Below are positions 1-9,134 of a DNA stretch of 64,000 nucleotides, piece by piece. Origin of the DNA: Bacillus sp. CECT 9360. Its GTDB lineage: Bacteria > Bacillota > Bacilli > Bacillales > DSM-1321. The position numbers and the translations under genes are program-made. The DNA lies in NCBI RefSeq assembly GCF_918741275.1, contig NZ_CAKKNA010000014.1, forward strand, positions 42,455 to 106,454, written 5' to 3'. The first letter of the stretch is position 1. Each line of letters begins with the position of its first letter. The notes beneath the pieces were generated by a model. It was not told the origin of the DNA. It saw only the letters and a list, made by a program, of their open reading frames with translations, and did not search any database.

Positions 1-780
1 GGTTTCAAGGATCTTTGGAATATTCTCAAGCTGCGGGTGATGCACGATATAGCTTAATGCTTCGAATCCGATATGGCCAAAGCCGATATTCTCGTGGCGG
101 TCTTTTCGCATTCCGACAGCGTTTTTACTGTCATTGATATGAAGAACTTTAATCCGGTCAATGCCGACAATCTTATCAAATTCATTCAAGACACCATCAA
201 AATCCCGGGCAATGTTATAGCCTGCATCATGGGTATGGCATGTGTCAAAACAAACGGACAGCTTGTCGCTCAAGTTTACCCCATCCATGATCATCGCAAG
301 CTCTTCAAAATTCTTTCCGCATTCTGAACCTTTTCCTGCCATTGTTTCAAGGGCAATCTGTACTTGCTGGTCTTCCGTCAAGACCTCATTCAAGCCTTCG
401 ACAATCTTCTTAATTCCCACTTCCGTGCCTTCGCCGACATGGGCTCCCGGATGAAGGACGATCTGCTTCGCTCCGAGTGCTTCTGTCCGTTCGATTTCAC
501 TTCGAAGGAATCTGACGCCCAACTCAAACGTTGCAGGGTTTACTGCATTTCCGATATTAATGATATATGGCGCGTGGACGACAATTTCATCGATTCCATT
601 TAGCTCCATATGGCTTCTGCCTGCTTCTATATTCAAATCTTCAATCTTTTTCCGTCTTGTATTCTGCGGCGCCCCCGTATAAATCATAAACGTATTCGCT
701 CCGTAGGAAACGGCTTCCTTGCTTGAGCCCAGGAGCATATCTTTTCCGCTCATGGACACATGTGAACCAATTTTCAACAT
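1..780 (-). CDS. nfo: Endonuclease IV (apurinic/apyrimidinic endonuclease), C-terminus cut by window edge
   Basis: This is an AP endonuclease of the Nfo family, a zinc-dependent TIM-barrel enzyme of base excision repair. The 260 visible codons start at the ATG at 780 with [13 protein letters not shown], the usual family N-terminus. Recognisable family segments are [62 protein letters not shown] and LHINDSKN. They carry the His, Glu and Asp residues that bind the zinc cluster. The family is about 297 residues long, so roughly 35 residues lie beyond the left edge. It lies 20 bp downstream of cshB on the same strand and is probably co-transcribed with it, as in the cshB-nfo (yqfR-yqfS) arrangement of Bacillus. 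Confidence 0.95.
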   Translation of the reverse strand, partial: MLKIGSHVSMSGKDMLLGSSKEAVSYGANTFMIYTGAPQNTRRKKIEDLNIEAGRSHMELNGIDEIVVHAPYIINIGNAVNPATFELGVRFLRSEIERTEALGAKQIVLHPGAHVGEGTEVGIKKIVEGLNEVLTEDQQVQIALETMAGKGSECGKNFEELAMIMDGVNLSDKLSVCFDTCHTHDAGYNIARDFDGVLNEFDKIVGIDRIKVLHINDSKNAVGMRKDRHENIGFGHIGFEALSYIVHHPQLENIPKILET

Positions 781-800
781 ATCTCGTATTCCCCCCCGTC

Positions 801-2114
801 TTATTTCTTTTTCTGAACGCGGCGCTGACGCTTTTTATAGTCTTCTACTTCGCGCTGCATTTTCTTTTTATAACCCGGTTTTACTTTTGTCGGTTTTTTG
901 ACATGGCTTTTGGCCATTGTATCCATTTCGTTTCCTTGTCTTTTGCGGTTTTTCCGCTTGTTCCGTTCATCAATCTCGACCCACTCGCCTTTATCGATGT
1001 CTATATTCTTAAATGTGATACCCATCTTTTCCAAACGGTTCAAAGCATCCTCATCCGATGTTTCATAAATGCTTGCTGCAATTCCCGAGTAACCCGCACG
1101 CGCCGTTCTGCCTGTTCTGTGCACATAAAAGTCAAGATCGGTCGGCAATTCAAAATTGATGACATGGCTGACGCCTTCGATATCAATACCTCTGGAAGCC
1201 AAATCTGTAGCTACAATATACTGATACTCCAGGCTATTAATTTGCTTCATCATTTTCTTGCGGTCACGCGGACTCAGGTCGCCATGTATCCTACCAACCC
1301 GAAGTCCTTGTTCAATCAAGCTATCTGCGACTTCGTCCGCCATTTTCTTTGTGTTTGTAAACACGATGGCTAGAAATGGATTATATTTAACGATTATATC
1401 GTGCAGCAGTTGTTTCTTATTCCGATGGCGGAGCGGTACCAATACATGCTCGATTTTCTCGGCAACTACCTTCTTCGGATCGACTTGGATGTGCTTAGGA
1501 TTATCCATGTATTTTTTCAAAAACGGCTTGAGCTTTTCCGGAATGGTCGCGGAAAAGACAAGCATCTGAATATTCTGGGCCATTCTTGACGCAAACTTGT
1601 CGACATCCTCAATAAATCCCATATCAAGCATAAGGTCAGCTTCATCGACTACAAGCATGGTCGCTGAGAAAACATGGAGCGCCTGTTCATCAATAAGGTC
1701 TTTGATTCGACCCGGTGTGCCAATGACAAGCTGAGGCTGGGTTTTTAATTTATCAATCGTACGCTGCTTGTCTGTACCGCCAACAAGCAAACGAATCTGG
1801 ATAGGGGATTCAGCAGGGAAATGCTCAGCGATCTTTTGCGCTTCCTGGTAGAGTTGAGTCGCAAGCTCTCTTGTCGGCGCGCTGACAATTGCCTGCACTT
1901 CTTCATTACCGGGAATGATCTTATTCATGATTGGCAGCAAGTAGGAATGTGTTTTACCCGTCCCTGTTTGCGATTGCCCAATCAGACTTGTCCCTTTTAA
2001 AATGGAAGGAATGACTCTTTCCTGAATTTCAGTCGGTTTATCAAAACCTAACGCTTTCACCGCGTCTATAATATAGCTTTGCAGCTTAAATCTTTCAAAA
2101 TTATTTTGCTCCAT
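801..2114 (-). CDS. cshB: DEAD-box ATP-dependent RNA helicase CshB
   Basis: A 437-residue DEAD-box RNA helicase, matching the length of B. subtilis CshB (YqfR), which works in cold-shock RNA remodelling and RNA decay. All core motifs are present: Q-motif region KPTEIQ (26-31), motif I SQTGTGKT (48-55), [16 protein letters not shown], motif II DEAD (157-160), SAT (188-190), then in the second RecA domain [28 protein letters not shown] and [10 protein letters not shown]. The C-terminal 60 residues form a highly basic Lys/Arg tail of the kind that contacts RNA. It is divergent from yqfQ and sits directly upstream of nfo. The assignment rests on the fold motifs plus synteny with nfo, yqfQ and ispH. 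Confidence 0.95.
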   Translation of the reverse strand: MEQNNFERFKLQSYIIDAVKALGFDKPTEIQERVIPSILKGTSLIGQSQTGTGKTHSYLLPIMNKIIPGNEEVQAIVSAPTRELATQLYQEAQKIAEHFPAESPIQIRLLVGGTDKQRTIDKLKTQPQLVIGTPGRIKDLIDEQALHVFSATMLVVDEADLMLDMGFIEDVDKFASRMAQNIQMLVFSATIPEKLKPFLKKYMDNPKHIQVDPKKVVAEKIEHVLVPLRHRNKKQLLHDIIVKYNPFLAIVFTNTKKMADEVADSLIEQGLRVGRIHGDLSPRDRKKMMKQINSLEYQYIVATDLASRGIDIEGVSHVINFELPTDLDFYVHRTGRTARAGYSGIAASIYETSDEDALNRLEKMGITFKNIDIDKGEWVEIDERNKRKNRKRQGNEMDTMAKSHVKKPTKVKPGYKKKMQREVEDYKKRQRRVQKKK

Positions 2115-2308
2115 CAGAAAACTCCTTTAATTAAATTCCGCGAACTTTTTACATGTCCTGTTATTATAATGAATGCAAGAAAATAAAACTACCCTTCCTA
2201 TCTTATCGTCTTTCGATTAAGTACACAACCTATGTCGTGAATGGCTCAAACCTTTTCGTGAATCATGCATAATCTATTATGTATATAGCTTATGAAAGGA
2301 GGAAAAGT

Positions 2309-2908
2309 ATGCCCCCAGGAAGAAATAGTGGCCCAGGGAGAAACTTTGGAATGTGGCCTCAAAATGGGCCCGGAATGAGGAATCAGCAACAAGTTAGGGG
2401 CGGCCCTTTTTCAGGCAGGCCCCCGATGCAACATCAACCGGCGGCGGGAGGGGGGACCCAACAAAAAGGGGTTGGCGGATTGATTTCAAAAATACTGGGC
2501 AAATCAAAGCAGCAAAGTCCCCCTCCCTCTTCTTATTTCAGCCGCCCTTCAGCCCCTGTGGAGCCGATAAAAAGTACCGCCTCGCTTACATCAGTGCTTG
2601 CCAACACTCAAAAAGTACTTTCAGCGGCAGAGCAAATCGGTCCTATGGTCCATCAATATGGGCCGATCATCAAAAACCTGCCGGCGATGTGGAAAATGTA
2701 CCGCAGCATGAAAGATACGGAAAATACGGAAGAAGCTGAAGATGAGAATACTGAGACAACAGAGGAAAAATTAGCAGAACCAGTTGAGACAGAAGTTAAA
2801 ACAGTGGTCAAGGAAGAGAAATCCTCGCATTTGGAAATAAAGGATGAACAAATCGTCCCAAAAACAAAGAAGCGAGAACGCATTTCCCAGCCGAAGCTTT
2901 ATATTTGA
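2309..2908 (+). CDS. yqfQ: YqfQ/VrrA-like low-complexity protein
   Basis: A 199-residue protein that I place in the YqfQ/VrrA family from its N-terminus and its position next to ispH and cshB. The start is the ATG at 2309, chosen because AAAGGAGG (2295-2302) lies 6 nt upstream; an in-frame upstream ATG at 2279 lacks such a site. The first 45 residues are rich in Gly, Pro, Met and Gln. A central segment of about 60 residues (GGLISKILGK, then LANTQKVLSAAEQIGPMVHQYGPIIKNLPAMWKMYRSM) is the conserved part. The last third is very acidic and then turns basic (TKKRERISQPKLYI). No catalytic motif or membrane span is visible. Its function is unknown; VrrA homologues are known for variable repeats. Confidence 0.8.
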   Translation: MPPGRNSGPGRNFGMWPQNGPGMRNQQQVRGGPFSGRPPMQHQPAAGGGTQQKGVGGLISKILGKSKQQSPPPSSYFSRPSAPVEPIKSTASLTSVLANTQKVLSAAEQIGPMVHQYGPIIKNLPAMWKMYRSMKDTENTEEAEDENTETTEEKLAEPVETEVKTVVKEEKSSHLEIKDEQIVPKTKKRERISQPKLYI

Positions 2909-2984
2909 ATTTCGTATGACCCGAATGCAGCTGCAGTTGCATTCTTTTTTAGTTGAAGGTACCTCTGTCTTTAATGGAATCCGA

Positions 2985-3612
2985 AACTGGCTACGTACCG
3001 CCGCAAATCAGCTACAATATTACCTAAACTGGCTACATCCTGCCCAAATCGGCTACAAAAATGAAATTCCCGCTACGAAATCCGGCACTGGCTACAAAAT
3101 CGAGATTCTCGCTACAAAAGTACCTAAACCGGCTACATTCTGCCCCAAATCCGCTACAAAAATGAAATTCCCGCTACGAAATCCGGTACTGGCTACAGAA
3201 TCGAGATTCTCGCTACAAAAGTATCTAAACCAGCTACATTCTACCCCAAATCCGCTACAAAAATGAAATTCCCGCTACGAAATCCGGCACTGGCTACAAA
3301 ATCGTGATTCCCGCTACATAAGTACCTAAACCGGCTACATTCTACCCCAAATCCGCTACAAAAATGAAATTCCTGCTACGAAATCCGGCACCGGCTACAA
3401 AATCGAGATTCCCGCTACATAAGTACCTAAACCGGCTACATTCTACCCCAAATCCGCTACAAAAATGAAATTCCTGCTACGAAATCCGGCACTGGCTACA
3501 AAATCGAGATTCCCGCTTCAAAAGTACCTAAACCGGCTACATTCTACCCCAAATCCGCTACGAAATTCGAAACTGGCTACTAAATCGAAATTCCCGCTAC
3601 GAAATCTTAATC
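2985..3612 (+). repeat. Array A: tandem repeat with 101-bp higher-order period built from ~20-bp units
   Basis: This fills most of the 834-bp gap between yqfQ and ispH. Units begin with CGCTAC or GGCTAC and recur about every 20 bp, for about 31 units. Five successive units of 21, 20, 19, 20 and 21 bp form a 101-bp repeat. The marker following CCCC or its equivalent (AAATCSGCTAC) recurs at 3046, 3147, 3248, 3349, 3450 and 3551, exactly 101 bp apart each time. Because 101 is not a multiple of three and stop codons recur, the short open frames here are not genes. The outer units are the most divergent, as expected for an array kept uniform by unequal exchange. No gene is seen between the array and the ispH promoter. 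Confidence 0.95.
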
Positions 3613-3664
3613 CGCAATGTTTCCTTCTAGTGATCGCGGAGTATTCCCAGCAGGACGATACTTT

Positions 3665-3693
3665 TTGTAATATTGGCCGGCGTCTTATATAAT
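3665..3693 (+). promoter_or_regulatory. Sigma-A type promoter for ispH
   Basis: TTGTAA (3665-3670) and a perfect TATAAT (3688-3693) are separated by 17 bp, ending about 50 bp before the ispH ATG. The promoter starts downstream of array A, so ispH is probably transcribed independently of yqfQ. Confidence 0.7.
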
Positions 3694-3742
3694 ATAGTGT
3701 AGCAGGCATGAAGATTCCTTTGCCGCTTAAAGGAGGAACACG

Positions 3743-4687
3743 ATGAAGGTTATTAAAATATCACCGCGCGGTTATTGCTATGGGGTTGTCGATGCGATGG
3801 TCATCGCCCGAAATGCCGCTTTAGATAAGACTTTGCCACGCCCGATTTACATCCTGGGCATGATTGTCCATAACAAGCATGTGACTGACGCTTTTGAAGA
3901 AGAAGGCATCATCACCTTGGATGGAACAAACCGTAAAGAAATCCTGGAAAAAGTAGATGGCGGAACCGTTATTTTCACTGCCCACGGAGTTTCCCCCGAA
4001 GTAAGAGAACTGGCTAAAACAAAAGGGCTGGTTTCCATTGACGCAACATGTCCCGATGTTACAGCTACTCATAATTTAATTAACGAAAAAAAAGAGCAAG
4101 GCTATCAGATTATATATATTGGTAAAAAAGGTCATCCTGAGCCGGAAGGTGCTGTCGGAGTAGCACCAGATATCGTTCATCTTGTTGAAACGATTGACGA
4201 TGTTAATGCCCTTACAGTGAAAAGCGACCGGATCATTGTCACCAACCAGACAACCATGAGCCAATGGGATGTTATAGACATCGTCGAAAAGGTTAAGGAA
4301 AAATATCCGCATGTCGAGGTACACAAGGAAATTTGCCTTGCGACCCAGGTTCGGCAGGAAGCTGTTGCCAAGCAAGCAGGTGAAGCAGATGTCCTGATTG
4401 TAGTAGGCGACCCGAAAAGCAATAATTCAAACCGGCTCGCACAAGTTTCCAAGGAAATTGCCGGAACCAAAGCTTATCGAATTGCCGACATCTCTGAATT
4501 ACAGCTGGACTGGCTAAAGAATGCGGAAACAGTCGCCGTAACCGCTGGAGCTTCGACGCCGACACCGATTACGAAAGAAGTTATTGCATTCATTGATCAG
4601 TTCAATCCTGAAGATGAGTCCACATGGGCAACTGAGAAGAAAGTTCCTCTAAATAAGATCCTTCCTAAAGTGAAGGCCAAAGCTTAA
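3743..4687 (+). CDS. ispH: 4-hydroxy-3-methylbut-2-enyl diphosphate reductase (IspH)
   Basis: This enzyme makes IPP and DMAPP from HMBPP, the last step of the non-mevalonate isoprenoid pathway. It is a cytosolic iron-sulfur enzyme. The 314-residue protein has the three cluster ligands Cys12 (GYCYG), Cys103 (DATCPDV) and Cys198 ([10 protein letters not shown]). It also has substrate-binding histidines at His43 (VHN), His81 (AHG) and His131 (GHPE), and the TNQTTMS loop. The ATG follows AAAGGAGGAACACG. It has its own promoter and a strong terminator, so it is likely a single-gene transcript convergent with trmK-yqfO. Confidence 0.97.
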   Translation: MKVIKISPRGYCYGVVDAMVIARNAALDKTLPRPIYILGMIVHNKHVTDAFEEEGIITLDGTNRKEILEKVDGGTVIFTAHGVSPEVRELAKTKGLVSIDATCPDVTATHNLINEKKEQGYQIIYIGKKGHPEPEGAVGVAPDIVHLVETIDDVNALTVKSDRIIVTNQTTMSQWDVIDIVEKVKEKYPHVEVHKEICLATQVRQEAVAKQAGEADVLIVVGDPKSNNSNRLAQVSKEIAGTKAYRIADISELQLDWLKNAETVAVTAGASTPTPITKEVIAFIDQFNPEDESTWATEKKVPLNKILPKVKAKA

Positions 4688-4692
4688 GTGTT

Positions 4693-4722
4693 GCAGGCAT
4701 GTCAGCATGCCTGCTTTTGTTA
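4693..4722 (+). terminator. Rho-independent terminator of ispH
   Basis: A 9-bp perfect stem GCAGGCATG / CATGCCTGC with a TCAG loop is followed by TTTTGTTAT, starting 6 bp after the ispH stop codon. Confidence 0.9.
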
Positions 4723-4761
4723 TATTCGGTTTAAATCACGTTAAGAGTCCTGCTGACGGTA

Positions 4762-5880
4762 TCACAAAAATGTAAACGGATCGGTATTCAACTCCGAAGC
4801 GATAAATTCCACTTCAAATTTCCTCTCTTCACACAGCGTTGCCAAAATCCCGGCTACACCCTTTTTCATGACCTTTTCGACGTTATGGCCCGGATCGATG
4901 ATATTCAATCCCATCATCATTGCATCATGGGCCGTATGATAATACATGTCTCCTGTGACGTAAACATCGGCTCCCTTAAACTTCGCTTGTGTAAAATATT
5001 TATTTCCGTCCCCGCCGAGAACGGCTACCTTTTTAATCTTGCTGTCCAGATCGCCAACCACCCTCACCGTCTTCACATCGAGAGCATTTTTCACATGCCC
5101 GGCAAACTGCTTTAATGTCATCTCTTCGTTTAAGGTTCCGATTCTTCCTAAACCTAAAGAATCTCGTTTGTTTTCGAGCCGATAAATATCATAAGCGGGC
5201 TCTTCGTAAGGGTGGGCCTTGATCATAGCGGCTAAAAGTTTCTTTTCGATTTCTTCAGGAAAAATCGTTTCCATTCTGATTTCGTTCACGCTTTCAAGCT
5301 GTCCCTGAGTACCAATTGCCGGGTTGGTATGTTCTCCTGGAAGAAAGCGGCCGACACCTTCCGTGGAAAATGTGCAATGGCTGTAATTGCCGATATGGCC
5401 TGCTCCGGCATGACCGAGCGCTTCCCTTACTTTTCGTTCTTCACTTTTTGGCACATAAACGACCAACTTTTTGTAAGAAGACTGATAGGTAGGAACAAGT
5501 ACTTCCGTGTTTTGTAGCTGCAAGGCTTCCGCAAGTAAATCGTTCACACCGCCTCTCACAACATCCAGATTCGTATGCGCCACATATACAGCGATGTCAT
5601 GCTTAATCAGCTTCTCAATAATCCTGCCGCCCGGTACATCCGTCATGATTTTCTTTAATGGTCTGTAGATGAGAGGGTGATGCGCAATAATAAGTTGAAT
5701 CCCGTTCTCGATTGCTTCGTCAACGACTTCCTCTAACACATCCAGGGCAATCATTACCTTAGACACAGGCTTGTTCAGCCTGCCGACCTGAAGTCCGATC
5801 GGGTCTCCATCCATCGCGAAGCTTTTGGGTGAAAACTGTTCAAACAAACTGATAATCTCTTCTCCATTTGGCACCTTCAT
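4762..5880 (-). CDS. yqfO: Nif3-like dinuclear metal centre protein YqfO
   Basis: A 372-residue Nif3/DUF34 family protein. The N-terminal domain has the metal-site signatures GDPIGLQVG and IIAHHPLIYRPLK (paired histidines) and AHTNLDVVRGGVND. The C-terminal part has DVYVTGDMYYHTAHDAMMMGLNIIDPGHNVE, which supplies further metal ligands. Between them lies the inserted PII-like domain typical of the Bacillus and Staphylococcus versions (KLVVYVPKSEERKVREALGHAGAGHIGNY...). The exact reaction of this family is not firmly established. The start codon overlaps the trmK stop by 4 bp (ATGA), so the two are translationally coupled. This pairing is conserved across Firmicutes. Confidence 0.93.
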   Translation of the reverse strand: MKVPNGEEIISLFEQFSPKSFAMDGDPIGLQVGRLNKPVSKVMIALDVLEEVVDEAIENGIQLIIAHHPLIYRPLKKIMTDVPGGRIIEKLIKHDIAVYVAHTNLDVVRGGVNDLLAEALQLQNTEVLVPTYQSSYKKLVVYVPKSEERKVREALGHAGAGHIGNYSHCTFSTEGVGRFLPGEHTNPAIGTQGQLESVNEIRMETIFPEEIEKKLLAAMIKAHPYEEPAYDIYRLENKRDSLGLGRIGTLNEEMTLKQFAGHVKNALDVKTVRVVGDLDSKIKKVAVLGGDGNKYFTQAKFKGADVYVTGDMYYHTAHDAMMMGLNIIDPGHNVEKVMKKGVAGILATLCEERKFEVEFIASELNTDPFTFL

Positions 5881-6587
5881 GGCTGCAGCGCCTCCTCAAC
5901 TATTTGTATTTTCTTTAAAAGCGCTGACTGCTTCATTTCCACTTCAGGATTTTCCCCTTTTTCTATAAGCTGCTTAAGAATACTTTCCCAATGTGTTTTC
6001 TCCTGAGTCCATTTCTTTACAAACGCACTGTTTTGCTCATCTTTAAGAAAAGGCCCCAAGAGCATGTCTGACTCCCTGTTTTCCGAATAAGGGCGAAGCG
6101 ATTCGCCTTTTTCCGCGATTAATATTTCGTAAATCTTTTCGTCTTCTTCCAAAATTTCTTCTTCTATCAGTTCCCAGCCGTTTTCAATAAGCCACATGCG
6201 AATGGTGAACGCCCCCACATTCGGCTGAAGGATCAGCCGATTTACTTTCGCGAGCTTGTCTTTGCCTTTATCGAGAATGGTTGAAATAAGGGTACCGCCC
6301 ATTCCCGCTATCGTTATGCAGGTTGCTTCATCGGGCTTGAGAATTTCAAGGCCATCTCCTTTGCGGACGTCAATGATATCCTGCAGCTCCGTTTGCACAA
6401 CCTGCTGTTTAGCTGACTGAAAAGGCCCCTCAGCGACCTCACCGGCAATCGCCTGGACCGCCAGACCTTTCAGAACGGCATAACAGGGCAAATAGGCATG
6501 ATCTGAGCCTATATCCGCCAAAATACAATCTTTCGTTATATGGGCCGCAACGCGCTCTAGGCGCCTTGATAATTTTTCATGGTTCAT
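5877..6587 (-). CDS. trmK: tRNA (adenine22-N1)-methyltransferase TrmK
   Basis: A 236-residue SAM-dependent methyltransferase that makes m1A22 in tRNA. The SAM-binding region has DIGSDHAYLPCYAVL near residues 25-40 in place of the common GxGxG loop, which is typical of TrmK. ITIAGMGGTLISTIL and LILQPNVGAFTIRMWL are further family signatures. The C-terminal 60 residues are helical and charged, as in the known coiled-coil tail. It is the first gene of the trmK-yqfO pair. Homologues have been called YqfN. Confidence 0.93.
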   Translation of the reverse strand: MNHEKLSRRLERVAAHITKDCILADIGSDHAYLPCYAVLKGLAVQAIAGEVAEGPFQSAKQQVVQTELQDIIDVRKGDGLEILKPDEATCITIAGMGGTLISTILDKGKDKLAKVNRLILQPNVGAFTIRMWLIENGWELIEEEILEEDEKIYEILIAEKGESLRPYSENRESDMLLGPFLKDEQNSAFVKKWTQEKTHWESILKQLIEKGENPEVEMKQSALLKKIQIVEEALQP

Positions 6588-6672
6588 CTAATTCATCTCG
6601 CTTACTATTTATGTTCAGTCTCGCCTTTAGTATAACAAAACCGTTCCTGCGTTATTAAATCAACGAATCCGG

Positions 6673-6714
6673 AAATACAAAATGGCTGAGATCCCACCTG
6701 AGACCTCAGCCATT
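6673..6714 (-). terminator. Rho-independent terminator of cccA
   Basis: On the minus strand the stem AATGGCTGAG / CTCAGCCATT (6705-6714 with 6681-6690) is followed by TTTTGTATTT, 11 bp after the cccA stop codon. Confidence 0.85.
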
Positions 6715-6725
6715 CCTCTAAACCA

Positions 6726-7094
6726 TTACTCTAAGCCATGTATGAATTCAGCCATGGCATCAAGGCTTCCTTCTTCAACAAGGCCAGCCGGCATAGCGCC
6801 TTTACCATTTTGAATCGTCGTTTTAACTTCATCAAGAGATAAGCGCTCCCCTACACCTTTCAATGCAGGTCCGGCACCGCCCTGGTATTGGTCACCATGA
6901 CATGTGATACAAGACTGTTGATAGATCTCCTCCGGATTAGCCGAAGCCTTTTCTTCAGTTGCCGCTTTCCCTCCGCCTTCTTGTTCCTTGGCAAGATCCT
7001 TAGCATCTCCCAAACCTTTAAAAGCAAGCATAAACATAAGTCCGATTCCGAAAACTGCGATAAGTAAAAATGGAATAAGCGGGTTGCGATTCAT
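6726..7094 (-). CDS. cccA: Membrane-anchored cytochrome c550 (CccA)
   Basis: A 122-residue class I c-type cytochrome of the respiratory chain, held on the outer face of the membrane. The start is ATG 7094 because AAGGGAGGT (7101-7109) lies 6 nt upstream; the longer open frame lacks a ribosome site. Residues 5-25 are a hydrophobic anchor, followed by a flexible Gly/Ala/Glu linker (about 28-55). The haem-binding CITCH is at 62-66. Met101 in AMPAG is the sixth iron ligand. This matches B. subtilis cytochrome c550 in length and layout, including its place next to sigA. Confidence 0.95.
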   Translation of the reverse strand: MNRNPLIPFLLIAVFGIGLMFMLAFKGLGDAKDLAKEQEGGGKAATEEKASANPEEIYQQSCITCHGDQYQGGAGPALKGVGERLSLDEVKTTIQNGKGAMPAGLVEEGSLDAMAEFIHGLE

Positions 7095-7148
7095 AGATTT
7101 ACCTCCCTTATGTAACCTAAAAAGCCAATAAAAAGAATATACAAACAA

Positions 7149-7176
7149 GTTATATTCTACTTGAAAAAGCTTTCAA
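7149..7176 (-). promoter_or_regulatory. Probable sigma-A promoter for cccA
   Basis: Minus strand TTGAAA (7176-7171) and TATAAC (7154-7149) with a 16-bp spacer, ending about 55 bp before the chosen cccA start. The fit is good but the spacer is one base short of optimum. Confidence 0.45.
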
Positions 7177-7262
7177 GGAAAAGCCTAAACTATAAGATAT
7201 TTGTCATTTTTTTAATTTTTACAGTTTTTAAAAACAAATTTCGCCCAGAATATTCTTTACTT

Positions 7263-7799
7263 TCAAAATATATTGTATAATTTAGCTATGAAATAAAGGA
7301 TGACTACAATGCCCAAATAGCCTGCAACTGAGAAATAAACCATCGACAGCCTTTTTCCTGTATATACCCATATTCCGCAATGACAAAGCAAAAAGAAATA
7401 TAAAACACCAATCCGGTCTGGAGCTAACTGCTCGATAGCAAAGACGGTGGCCAGTAGAAAAAGAAAGGCAGCCCCAATCAGCGGGATATGATACGGCCAT
7501 GACCTTTTGGAAAAAAAGAAAGCAGCATACACCAACGCCATGATCGAAAAAATGGATAAACCAATTTGCATTCCGAATGGCAATTGAGTAAAATGATTCA
7601 AAAACAGCGTTAACAAGAATATGAAGGCTACGATCAGGTAAGGAATCACTCTTTTACTTTTTGTTTGATATTGTTGCGGCACTTCCTCTCCTTCACTGTA
7701 AAGGGCTAGCAGAAAGTCGCAATATTGTTCAGGGAGCAAACGGCTGTTTTTCCAATACAGTATTTCTTGTATGATGATTTTCTTGCGATTTTCATCCAT
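7263..7799 (-). CDS. Unrecognised multi-pass membrane protein
   Basis: A 178-residue integral membrane protein that I do not recognise. The first 50 residues are soluble and charged (MDENRKKIIIQEILYWKN...). About six hydrophobic segments follow (VIPYLIVAFIFLLTLFL, GLSIFSIMALVYAAFFF, IPLIGAAFLFLLATVF, GVLYFFLLCHCGIWVY, YFSVAGYLGIVVILYFI). The start is a choice: ATG 7799 begins the well-formed protein but has only a weak GGGATG-like ribosome site, and a TTG at 7862 would add 21 residues. The N-terminal pattern, a Trp then a helix then LLPEQY...LLALY, recalls the opening of DUF2157-type proteins, but this is only a resemblance. It lies between sigA and cccA, where B. subtilis has no equivalent as far as I recall. 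Confidence 0.7.
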   Translation of the reverse strand: MDENRKKIIIQEILYWKNSRLLPEQYCDFLLALYSEGEEVPQQYQTKSKRVIPYLIVAFIFLLTLFLNHFTQLPFGMQIGLSIFSIMALVYAAFFFSKRSWPYHIPLIGAAFLFLLATVFAIEQLAPDRIGVLYFFLLCHCGIWVYTGKRLSMVYFSVAGYLGIVVILYFIAKLYNIF

Positions 7800-7962
7800 A
7801 TCACGCACATCCCGGCAAACATTTTTCTTTTTGTTAATTCTTATCTGCAAAAAAGGAACCAATCAAAGGCAGATCAGCAACGGAAGTGAGTGGCAATCCA
7901 ACTTGCGAATTGCCTGATCCATCCATTCAGTTACCATGCTGCCTAAGTTGATTCCTGTTTGA

Positions 7963-9096
7963 TTATTCTAAGAAGTCTTTAAGCCTTTTGCTTCGGCTTG
8001 GATGTCTGAGTTTGCGCAGCGCTTTCGCTTCTATTTGCCGGATACGTTCTCGGGTGACGCCAAAAACTTTCCCGACTTCTTCAAGAGTACGGGTACGGCC
8101 GTCATCCAGGCCAAAGCGGAGGCGAAGCACATTTTCTTCCCGGTCTGTCAGCGTATCAAGAACATCTTCAAGCTGTTCCTTTAAAAGCTCATAAGCTGCA
8201 TGCTCGGAAGGAGAGGTTGCATCCTGATCTTCGATGAAGTCTCCTAGATGAGAATCGTCTTCTTCCCCGATAGGTGTTTCCAAGGAAACCGGTTCCTGGG
8301 CAATCTTGAGGATTTCCCTTACCTTATCGGGCGTTAAGTCCATATCTTCAGCGATTTCTTCAGGAGAAGGTTCACGGCCAAGATCCTGAAGCAATTGCCT
8401 TTGGACACGGATTAATTTATTGATGGTTTCCACCATATGAACCGGAATACGAATCGTTCTTGCCTGGTCAGCAATCGCACGGGTGATCGCCTGACGGATC
8501 CACCACGTAGCATACGTACTGAATTTAAATCCTTTACGGTGATCAAATTTCTCAACGGCCTTGATAAGCCCCATATTGCCTTCCTGGATTAAATCTAGGA
8601 AAAGCATACCCCGGCCGACATAGCGTTTTGCGATGCTAACAACGAGGCGAAGGTTTGCCTCAGCCAAACGGCGCTTGGCTTCTTCATCGCCCACTTCGAT
8701 TCGGGTGGCAAGGGATATTTCATCTTCCGCGGATAGCAGATCGACGCGTCCGATTTCCTTTAAATACATCCGCACCGGATCATTTATTTTAACACCTGGC
8801 GGGACACTTAAATCGTTTAGGTCGAATTCCTCTTCCTTATTAAGCTGTTGAATGTTTGGATCATCGTCCTCGTCCTCTTCTTCACTTTCAGCGAGAACTT
8901 CGACTCCCTGGTCACCCAGGAACTCATAGAATTCATCCATTTGATCTGAATCCAATTCAAAGCTTCCAATTTTCTCCGCAATCTTTTCAATTGTCAGGGA
9001 TCCTCGTTTTTTCCCAAGTTCCAACAATTGTTCTTTCATTTGGTCCAAATTCAATTCAGTATCAACCTCTTTGGAACGTGCTGGTTTTTCAGCCAT
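7963..9096 (-). CDS. sigA: RNA polymerase primary sigma factor SigA (RpoD)
   Basis: The housekeeping sigma-70 factor of 377 residues. The start is ATG 9096 (MAEKPARS), preceded by AAGGAGGGGA. Region 1.1 is short and followed by an acidic stretch ([11 protein letters not shown]). Then come region 1.2 ([11 protein letters not shown]), region 2 with [20 protein letters not shown] (melting and -10 recognition), region 3 ([13 protein letters not shown]) and region 4.2 with the helix-turn-helix [18 protein letters not shown]. It lies 38 bp downstream of dnaG on the same strand, the classical dnaG-sigA macromolecular synthesis operon. No rpsU is attached here; rpsU is some 20 kb away. Confidence 0.98.
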   Translation of the reverse strand: MAEKPARSKEVDTELNLDQMKEQLLELGKKRGSLTIEKIAEKIGSFELDSDQMDEFYEFLGDQGVEVLAESEEEDEDDDPNIQQLNKEEEFDLNDLSVPPGVKINDPVRMYLKEIGRVDLLSAEDEISLATRIEVGDEEAKRRLAEANLRLVVSIAKRYVGRGMLFLDLIQEGNMGLIKAVEKFDHRKGFKFSTYATWWIRQAITRAIADQARTIRIPVHMVETINKLIRVQRQLLQDLGREPSPEEIAEDMDLTPDKVREILKIAQEPVSLETPIGEEDDSHLGDFIEDQDATSPSEHAAYELLKEQLEDVLDTLTDREENVLRLRFGLDDGRTRTLEEVGKVFGVTRERIRQIEAKALRKLRHPSRSKRLKDFLE

Positions 9097-9134
9097 GTGT
9101 TCCCCTCCTTCCAAAACTTACACTTAAACATGAG

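Noticed and set aside
2844..3692. Open reading frames running through array A (both strands)
   Set aside because: They exist only because the repeats have few stops. The 101-bp period shifts frame each unit, no ribosome sites are present, and the peptides are repeat translations.
7800..7862. Upstream TTG start for the membrane protein next to sigA
   Set aside because: No ribosome site was seen before it. The ATG at 7799 is preferred, although its own site is weak.
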